Assembly: GCA_045617625.1 (NCBI GenBank)
Contig: JAZLJA010000034.1
Location: 1 to 17,529 of the forward strand
Reading direction: 5' to 3'
Length of the DNA: 17,529 nt
From: Firm-04 sp045617625
GTDB lineage: Bacteria; Bacillota; Clostridia; Oscillospirales; Ruminococcaceae
Position numbers and translations under genes: made by a program. The notes under the pieces are model-generated. The model made no database searches and was not told the DNA's origin. It worked only from the letters and a program-made list of their open reading frames with translations. Position 1 is the first letter of the stretch, and each line of letters starts with the position of its first letter. Shown in pieces: positions 12,704 through 17,529 of the stretch.

Positions 12704-14599
12704 ATGACTCAGTTCAGTATCAGCTTCACGGTCGGCAAAGCAAGTGATCCCAACAGCGCAAATATTTCACACAACAACCGTGAATTCTTCGCAAAGAATA
12801 TTGATCCGACTCGTTCGCCGGACAATATTGTTTTCGCCTGCGAACCAATCAAAAATGCATACGAAAAACTGTTCGGAGAAGCTCTTGCTGCATATAATGC
12901 CAAACAGCGTCAGCCATGTCGGCGCATTCAGGATTACTACGAACACATTGCAAGCGGAAAGCGAGAGGAACCGTTTTATGAAGCTGTCGTTCAGTTAGGT
13001 GACAGCCGGACAACACCGTGCGGAAGTGACCGTGGAATGATTGCAAAAGAAATGCTGACGGAATATATGCAGGCGTTTCAAAAACGAAATCCGAATCTGT
13101 ATGTCTTCAATGCCGTGCTGCATATGGATGAAGCATCGCCGCATCTGCACATCGACTTCGTTCCGTTTTACACAAAGGAGCGAAAGCACGGTTTGCCAAA
13201 AGGCGTTTCGATGCGAGCGGCTTTGGAAGAAATGGGATTTGCAGCGCGCAGCAGATTTGATTCAGCAGTGATGGGCTGGGAACAATCCGAGCGCATTGAA
13301 ATGGAGAAAGTTTTAATGCAGCACGGCTTCAAGAGAGAGGACAAACACGCACACTATGCGCACATGACAGTAGCAGAATACAAACGCGAACAAGATACGA
13401 GACGGGCAGCCGATTATTTGCGAAAACAGCGAAAGCATGATCCGAGTCTGGGTGCAATGGCGCGCAGCATGAAACTCCGAATCGCTGAACTGACGAAGTC
13501 AATCGATGAAATGAAACACAATCAGCTGCTACCGTACAAATCATTTTTCTATACAGATCGTGATAAACAGATTTATGTACAGACGGAAATGGAGCAAAAG
13601 CATATTCCGTTTCGTCAAACTGAAAATGGTTTTGAAGCACAGCAATGTCATGTAGATACGATTCGCAAAATCGAGCAGTCTTATAAAGCGAAGCCGGTTT
13701 CGGCGCGTGACAAACTGCGTGAAAATATCGATCGTTATCTGCCTCTCTCAAAAGATATTTTCGTTTTAATGGCGTACCTGGTAAAAGCAGGCTATGATAT
13801 CAAGTACGGAAAATATATTGCCTTTCGATTCAAGGACAGCACAAACTTCATACGGCTGCGTTCACTTGGAACAGAATACAGTGAAACGGCTTTGAAAATG
13901 CGAATCAAATCGAATCAGCAATTTGAGCAGAAACTGGAAGCCGCAATCGCAAAGGCACAGGAGAATTCGTCAGAAAATGCAGTCGTGCTTCGCGCCATGC
14001 GGCTTTACACTGTTGCTGTGAAGGACGGTTCTATTCAGCCGCGGAAAAAGAATCCGGACAAAGCATTCCTTTGGGCAAACGATCCGGAACTTGACAAGCT
14101 CTTGGCACTGAATCGCAAAATCAATGATGGTGCCACGCTGCAAACGTTGCGGAAAGATTTCGCAGACAAGGACGAAGCAATGCATCAGAAATATGATATT
14201 GCCCAAGCTGAAAAAGATGATCTGCGTTTTGCACTCGATCTGCGTGAGAAATTAGAATTGCTGTATGGCGGCATCCCGTCAAAACGCTTCACTCGGCAGC
14301 AGGCAGAGGAAACACTGCACCAGCATCCGGAAATCACCGCAGACAACTGGCGCAAAGTCGAAATACTGATTGCAAATTGCCAAGAAAGCGCAGCCAAAGC
14401 CGATGATGATCTGGCAAAGGCAGAAGCGGAGCTGAAAGAAGCAGCAGATTTATATTCACTCGCCGAGCGGGTTTATTCCGACGTTCATGTTCAGGAAATG
14501 GCAAATGCAGAAAAGAATGCACGGCTTGCAGAAACAGTTCCAAATGGGACATATACCGCCGACACACAGGTACCGCATTATGTGCGCTTGTGCAGATAA
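12704..14599 (+). CDS. MOBV-family relaxase (Mob_Pre)
   Basis: A 631-residue DNA-nicking mobilization protein. Motif I is HNNR (His23-Arg26) and motif III is HMDEASPHLHIDFVP (His140, Asp142, Glu143, His147, His149), the HxDExxPHxH metal-binding pattern of Pre/Mob relaxases. In MobM of pMV158 the equivalent motif-I histidine (His22) is the nucleophile that attaches to DNA, so His23 is the likely catalytic residue here. The nuclease domain covers about residues 1-225. The remainder is charged and helical with coiled-coil stretches (for example 540-610), longer than the classic ~420-500-residue plasmid proteins. GAAAGGAG precedes the ATG. The protein should nick the element's oriT and lead the strand into a helper's conjugation channel. 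Confidence 0.88.
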   Translation: MTQFSISFTVGKASDPNSANISHNNREFFAKNIDPTRSPDNIVFACEPIKNAYEKLFGEALAAYNAKQRQPCRRIQDYYEHIASGKREEPFYEAVVQLGDSRTTPCGSDRGMIAKEMLTEYMQAFQKRNPNLYVFNAVLHMDEASPHLHIDFVPFYTKERKHGLPKGVSMRAALEEMGFAARSRFDSAVMGWEQSERIEMEKVLMQHGFKREDKHAHYAHMTVAEYKREQDTRRAADYLRKQRKHDPSLGAMARSMKLRIAELTKSIDEMKHNQLLPYKSFFYTDRDKQIYVQTEMEQKHIPFRQTENGFEAQQCHVDTIRKIEQSYKAKPVSARDKLRENIDRYLPLSKDIFVLMAYLVKAGYDIKYGKYIAFRFKDSTNFIRLRSLGTEYSETALKMRIKSNQQFEQKLEAAIAKAQENSSENAVVLRAMRLYTVAVKDGSIQPRKKNPDKAFLWANDPELDKLLALNRKINDGATLQTLRKDFADKDEAMHQKYDIAQAEKDDLRFALDLREKLELLYGGIPSKRFTRQQAEETLHQHPEITADNWRKVEILIANCQESAAKADDDLAKAEAELKEAADLYSLAERVYSDVHVQEMANAEKNARLAETVPNGTYTADTQVPHYVRLCR

Positions 14600-14610
14600 G
14601 GAGAATTATG

Positions 14611-14904
14611 ATGGAAAAACACGATACAATCGGTTACTACGGTTTGGCATGGATGGATTTCATGGAGAACAATCATCCCGATCTCGTTGAAAAAATGAAA
14701 AGGAACGGGGATTATGAAGAAGTGGCGTGGTCAGTCAGCTGCCGTGCGGATGAATACTGGAGCTTGCTCAACCGGCAGTATATCAAGCAGAATCCGCCGC
14801 CGGAAGATCCGGAAGCATACAAATCGTGGAAGTTTACCCGTAATTACTACATTAGCAGCGCAGTTATGAGGGATAAGGTACTGGTTTCGGTGACGACGCC
14901 GTAA
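14611..14904 (+). CDS. Small element-encoded protein, weakly TnpV-like
   Basis: A 97-residue protein beginning MEKHDTIGYYGLAWMDFME, rich in aromatic residues. The pattern G-x-Y-G...FMENNHP...M...G near the N-terminus recalls TnpV-type proteins of clostridial mobile elements, but the match is faint and by eye. The ribosome site AAGGAG (14598-14603) overlaps the relaxase stop codon, so the two are translationally linked. I prefer the second of two consecutive ATGs (14611, seven-base spacing) over 14608. Function unknown. Confidence 0.6.
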   Translation: MEKHDTIGYYGLAWMDFMENNHPDLVEKMKRNGDYEEVAWSVSCRADEYWSLLNRQYIKQNPPPEDPEAYKSWKFTRNYYISSAVMRDKVLVSVTTP

Positions 14905-14916
14905 TGCAAATAATGA

Positions 14917-14964
14917 TTATAGGGTGCATACTACGATATAAAACCGTTGATTTGCACCCTATAA
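14917..14964. repeat. Long perfect inverted repeat before the Phd-like gene
   Basis: Twelve-base perfect arms TTATAGGGTGCA (14917-14928) and TGCACCCTATAA (14953-14964) around a 24-base loop, ending five bases before the AAAGGAG ribosome site of the next gene. It is a plausible autoregulatory operator, since Phd/YefM proteins bind palindromes at their own promoters, or a nicking or structural site. Confidence 0.6.
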
Positions 14965-14985
14965 AAGATAAAGGAGATTCGCCCA

Positions 14986-15405
14986 ATGGGAAGACGTACA
15001 ACAGATAATATGCGCACAATCACGCGCAGTGATCTGCGCCAATCATTCAGTCATGTACTGGATCAGGTTGATAAGGAAAAAGAAGCGGTTCTGATAACAA
15101 GCAGACAGAAAAAAAGCCTTGTACTGTGTCCGGCTGAATGGTTTGATCCATATGCCGATGCAGAATTTGGTCTGATCGTGACCTGTGCCATCCGATATGC
15201 AATCGGAAGAATGACATATATGCCTTCGGTCGTGTGCAAATTCACGCTGCGTTATCTGCCAATGCTGGATGACAAGACGATTGCTATCATAATCAGGGAT
15301 ATCACGGAGACACTGGAGCGCAGTCAAGGGAAACTTGCGGATTCAGAACTGTGGCTGAACCTCAAAGCAAAGGCGGAAGAAGAAATGACAAAAAGAAAAG
15401 AATAA
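14986..15405 (+). CDS. Phd/YefM-like antitoxin fold fused to a C-terminal domain of unknown function
   Basis: A 139-residue protein. Residues 9-54 (MRTITRSDLRQSFSHVLDQV, then EAVLITSRQKKSLVLCPAEW) match the Phd/YefM pattern of an N-terminal DNA-binding strand-helix unit with the VLIT-R hairpin. Residues 65-130 (VTCAIRYAIGRMTYMP ... LADSELWLNL) form a separate domain; similar CAIRYAxGRxTY proteins are, from memory, common in Firmicute phages and elements. No Doc, RelE or Fic toxin follows, so a standard toxin-antitoxin pair is not evident. The Phd part may be a repressor module. ATG 14986 has AAAGGAG nine bases upstream. The next gene, an ATPase, starts about 130 bases on with its own promoter. 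Confidence 0.7.
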   Translation: MGRRTTDNMRTITRSDLRQSFSHVLDQVDKEKEAVLITSRQKKSLVLCPAEWFDPYADAEFGLIVTCAIRYAIGRMTYMPSVVCKFTLRYLPMLDDKTIAIIIRDITETLERSQGKLADSELWLNLKAKAEEEMTKRKE

Positions 15406-15417
15406 AAATATGCAAGA

Positions 15418-15487
15418 CAAACTTTCATCTTTTGCAGAAAAGATTGTAAGTATACTTATAATCTTTCTTGACAAAGATGAAGATTTG
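15418..15487. promoter_or_regulatory. 70-bp two-level dyad over the ATPase promoter
   Basis: The inner near-perfect palindrome (15439-15466, 13 of 14 pairs, centre AAGTATACTT) is flanked symmetrically, six bases away on each side, by outer arms CAAACTTTCATCTTT (15418-15432) and AAAGATGAAGATTTG (15473-15487), complementary at 13 of 15 positions. Both share the centre 15452.5. The right part covers the -35 box, a fitting operator position; a terminator or attenuator hairpin for the upstream gene is the alternative. Confidence 0.6.
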
Positions 15488-15496
15488 TGGTATAAT
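15468..15496 (+). promoter_or_regulatory. Consensus promoter of the ATPase gene
   Basis: TTGACA (15468-15473), 17-bp spacer, TATAAT (15491-15496): perfect sigma-A consensus, with a start expected near 15503, about 33 bases before the ATG. Confidence 0.9.
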
Positions 15497-15535
15497 TCCT
15501 TCGTTAGGGGTAATACTCTATTTTGGAGGTGCGAT

Positions 15536-16984
15536 ATGGCTATTATCAATAAAGATCAGATACTAAAGGTTCTGAACGCATATAATCCGTGGTGGAAAAC
15601 AGGAACTGCGAACCCATCTTTTGCAAAGACTTATAAACGATTTGCTTATTATGAGGCGATGAAGCGGTTGGATCGGACTGATATTCGGCGTACAGTCGTG
15701 TTAAGCGGTACGCGCCGTGTCGGAAAGACAACAATTCTCTATCAGATGATTGACGCATTGCTGAAGCGTGGTGTGCCGCCGCAAAAAATCCTGTATGCAT
15801 CTCTTGATCATCCTGTTCTCAAACTGAGTGACTTTGCAACTGTGCTGGAATGCTATCATGAGACGATTTGCCCGGCGCAGGATGTATACTACTTCTTTGA
15901 CGAAGTACAGTATGCGCAGAATTGGGATCATTGGCTCAAAACAATCTACGATATGCAGCCGGATACCCATGTGACCGCCACTGGCTCTGCGAGTCCGGCA
16001 CTGATCAAGGGCAGCAGTGAAAGCGGCGCAGGACGGTGGAGCGTGATCGCTGTGCCTACGCTGTCATTCTATGAATACTGCGAACTGATCGGCATCGAAA
16101 AACCGAATTTTCCTGCTGATTTGAAGATTTCCTCGTTCAGGGATATGGAACGCTCGGAACAGACACAGATTATGATGCAGCTCTCCGATATTCAAAAGCA
16201 TTTCAACCGCTATCTGCAAGTAGGCGGCTTCCCGGAGCTTGCTCTCGCGGAAAGTGACTTGTTTGCGCAGCAGACCATGCGCGAAGATGTTGTGGACAAG
16301 GTACTGAAGCGCGACCTGCCATCTCTCTACAACATTCGCAATGCAACAGAGCTGGAGCGAATTTTTCTGTATCTTTGCAGTGTATCCTCGGAAATCGTGT
16401 CAGTTGAGGCAATCACCAAAGAACTGAACGGCGTATCCCGTCCGACTGTCGAAAACTATATCCGCTATCTTGAAAGTGCCAGCCTGATCTATCAGAGTAT
16501 GCCGATCAGCATGGCAGGAAAGAAAGTGCTGAAAGCGAAACCGAAGATCTATATTGCAGATGCTGCAATTCGCAATGCTGTGCTAATGGATGATGATGCG
16601 ATGACAAATCCTGTCGAAATGGGGAAAATCGTTGAGACTGCGGTCTACAAGCACATTGCAGCGTTCTATTATCAGCACGCAACAACTGTGGGCTATTATC
16701 GCGGCGGCAGCAAAAACAAAGAAATCGATATCGTTGTAGAGTATCCCAATATTAAAAACATTATGATTGAGGTGAAATATCGGGAAGATGCTGCCATACC
16801 GGATGACAGCGCAATCTGCCAGCTGGCAAAGGATGCGTCTTCTGCAATCATTGTCACAAAAACACCGGAGGATTACGGCGTGCATCATGCACCGGACGGA
16901 ACGCGGATTGTACGTATTCCGGCATACGCATTTCTATATCTGCTCGGTCATGCGGAAAAGAACGGATTTCGCGGAGTTGAGTGA
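15536..16984 (+). CDS. AAA-family ATPase with DUF4143 C-terminal domain
   Basis: A 482-residue protein of the AAA_14/DUF4143 type. Walker A is SGTRRVGKT (57-65), Walker B VYYFFDEVQ (117-125) and the sensor-like strand TATGSAS (147-153), followed by the family segments ESGAGRW and LSFYEYC. About 285-320 is a winged-helix-like stretch. The C-terminal domain (about 365-445) has EIDIVVEY (Asp398) and IMIEVKYRE (Glu412, Lys414), the layout of a PD-(D/E)XK nuclease fold. Such proteins are frequent in anaerobe genomes and mobile elements and their role is unknown; defence or element maintenance is often suspected. ATG 15536 has TTGGAGGTG upstream; the 42-codon in-frame extension would cross the promoter and is rejected. 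Confidence 0.87.
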   Translation: MAIINKDQILKVLNAYNPWWKTGTANPSFAKTYKRFAYYEAMKRLDRTDIRRTVVLSGTRRVGKTTILYQMIDALLKRGVPPQKILYASLDHPVLKLSDFATVLECYHETICPAQDVYYFFDEVQYAQNWDHWLKTIYDMQPDTHVTATGSASPALIKGSSESGAGRWSVIAVPTLSFYEYCELIGIEKPNFPADLKISSFRDMERSEQTQIMMQLSDIQKHFNRYLQVGGFPELALAESDLFAQQTMREDVVDKVLKRDLPSLYNIRNATELERIFLYLCSVSSEIVSVEAITKELNGVSRPTVENYIRYLESASLIYQSMPISMAGKKVLKAKPKIYIADAAIRNAVLMDDDAMTNPVEMGKIVETAVYKHIAAFYYQHATTVGYYRGGSKNKEIDIVVEYPNIKNIMIEVKYREDAAIPDDSAICQLAKDASSAIIVTKTPEDYGVHHAPDGTRIVRIPAYAFLYLLGHAEKNGFRGVE

Positions 16985-17009
16985 TTTTTGCTGTCGTATA
17001 TAAATGAAA

Positions 17010-17042
17010 AAACGGGAACCGGCTGCGTGTCGGTTCCCGTTT
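17010..17042 (+). terminator. Terminator after the ATPase gene
   Basis: AAACGGGAACCG and CGGTTCCCGTTT form a perfect 12-bp stem with a 9-base loop. The T tract is short (three T), but A-rich sequence precedes it, so it may also work leftward. Confidence 0.75.
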
Positions 17043-17249
17043 CTGATATTGATTATGCTTCATTAATATTTATATCAGTTGCGAAATATCTGCTGATGGA
17101 ATATAATAAGCATGGAGAATTAAAACGAAAAAACATGCGATAGTCTGCTGTGACTGTGGACACACATTCTATTTACGTACCGAATCGGCTACGATTATTA
17201 GTATAGGATTCACCATTCTCTTGACGTTAGAGAGCTTGTAATCTACTCT

Positions 17250-17387
17250 ATGTACATATATGCGTTACCGTCTGAATCGCAGTATCGCTCGGATGTGAAC
17301 CTTCTGTCTTTGAAAGTTCTTGAAAAAACGGCTCTGCGAAAAAATCTCTGTAAATTCCAAAACTGTGATAATAAAGTTATGTGGTGA
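17250..17387 (+). CDS. Possible 45-codon ORF, alternatively a non-coding transcript
   Basis: ATG 17250 opens a 45-residue frame (MYIYALPSESQYRSDVNLLS at the start) whose stop lies in the first bases of the terminator hairpin at 17386. The same frame is open from 17202. A -35-like TTGACG at 17221-17226 with TACTCT 17 bases on could drive it. No ribosome site precedes the ATG, so a small RNA ending at 17418, or a decayed gene end, is equally likely. Nothing else gene-like is seen in 17043-17249. Confidence 0.25.
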   Translation: MYIYALPSESQYRSDVNLLSLKVLEKTALRKNLCKFQNCDNKVMW

Positions 17388-17418
17388 GCGGCTTGAAAAA
17401 CAGCCGCTCTGATTTTTT
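17386..17418 (+). terminator. Strong terminator without a clear upstream gene
   Basis: GAGCGGCT pairs with AGCCGCTC around TGAAAAAC, followed by TGATTTTTT. It signals that something is transcribed rightward between 17043 and 17386. Confidence 0.85.
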
Positions 17419-17439
17419 ACAGTATACAATGAATACTGT
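17419..17439. repeat. Short inverted repeat, possible operator
   Basis: ACAGTAT/ATACTGT arms around ACAATGA, directly after the terminator and ahead of the terminal hairpin. It may belong to control of a gene beyond the window. Confidence 0.4.
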
Positions 17440-17457
17440 AATTTGTCAAGCTGCTAA

Positions 17458-17509
17458 GGATATCAGCCTGTTGGAATGGAGTGCAGCGGAGTGAAAACAG
17501 GTGATATCC
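17458..17509. repeat. Long bulged hairpin near the window end, with an alternative partner
   Basis: GGATATCA-G-CCTGTT (17458-17472) pairs with AACAGG-TGATATCC (17496-17509), 14 pairs with one bulged G. The CCTGT at the last five bases of the window can compete for the same ACAGG strand, so two exclusive folds are possible, as in a leader RNA switch. The gene it might control is outside the window. Confidence 0.45.
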
Positions 17510-17529
17510 GGCGCCTCAGTCGAGCCTGT

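Larger units (their letters stand above)
10749..17529 (+). mobile_element. Integrated mobilizable element (IME or plasmid-like), right end not in window
   Basis: From the tRNA-Arg att boundary rightward every recognisable gene is of plasmid or mobile-element kind: a replication-initiator-like protein, a MOBV relaxase, a small TnpV-resembling protein, a Phd-like protein and an AAA ATPase. All lie on the plus strand, with somewhat lower GC than the chromosomal part. There is no type IV secretion gene, so transfer would depend on a helper. No integrase or excisionase is visible; it should lie past 17529 together with the intact tRNA-Arg. Confidence 0.75.

Noticed and set aside
14917..14964. Terminator for the relaxase/TnpV-like transcript
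   Set aside because: Long 24-base loop and an AT-rich outer stem, with no T run on either strand; kept as a repeat or operator instead.
15410..15535. N-terminal extension of the AAA/DUF4143 protein
   Set aside because: It would be encoded across the consensus promoter and dyad; ATG 15536 has TTGGAGGTG.
17112..17240. Short frame reading HAIVCCDCGHTF, like the start of a zinc ribbon
   Set aside because: No start codon or ribosome site, only about 40 codons; probably chance or a decayed end.

Overview
The window looks like chromosome from a gut or rumen member of the Oscillospiraceae close to Ruminococcus. The reasons are near-50% GC, an obligate-anaerobe ferredoxin-linked 2-oxoacid oxidoreductase, two secreted or surface proteins with type-I dockerin modules (the mark of cellulosome- or amylosome-forming ruminococci), a GH36 alpha-galactosidase, ThyX, strong AAGGAGG-type ribosome sites and sigma-A type promoters. 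Species cannot be read from this sequence.

Positions 1-10748 are chromosomal backbone. They hold the 3' end of a VOR/KOR-type 2-oxoacid:ferredoxin oxidoreductase operon (alpha, beta, gamma, each junction a TAATG overlap) ending at a bidirectional terminator. Next come a leftward pair (secreted CAP-dockerin protein, then an HD-domain protein) and a divergent rightward pair (alpha-galactosidase, then an unusual double-length ThyX). These are followed by a tRNA-Val(CAC) with a perfect consensus promoter, a leftward MinD/ParA-like P-loop ATPase, a small membrane-anchored dockerin protein, a leftward lipoprotein and some decayed sequence.

At 10749-10790 lies the 3' half of a tRNA-Arg(CCU) on the minus strand. 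Its anticodon-to-acceptor half is intact, its natural terminator lies to the left, and its 5' half is missing on the right. I read this as one attachment-site boundary of an integrated mobilizable element that fills the rest of the window. Rightward, the element carries a transcription-blocking terminator, a winged-helix replication-initiator-like gene with a cluster of GAAATTTC-centred palindromes inside it, a small unknown gene, a structured candidate oriT, a MOBV (Mob_Pre) relaxase, a small protein with faint TnpV resemblance, a Phd/YefM-like antitoxin fold fused to another domain, and an AAA ATPase/DUF4143 protein with its own consensus promoter under a 70-bp dyad. It ends in a non-coding or small-ORF stretch with terminators and hairpins. 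No integrase is in view; it and the intact tRNA-Arg should lie beyond the right edge.

The points most worth a second look are the internally duplicated ThyX with complementary motif loss in its two halves, the tRNA-Arg att boundary, the intragenic iteron-like palindromes in the rep gene, the dyad/antitoxin-fold/ATPase cargo block, and the two non-enzyme dockerin proteins.
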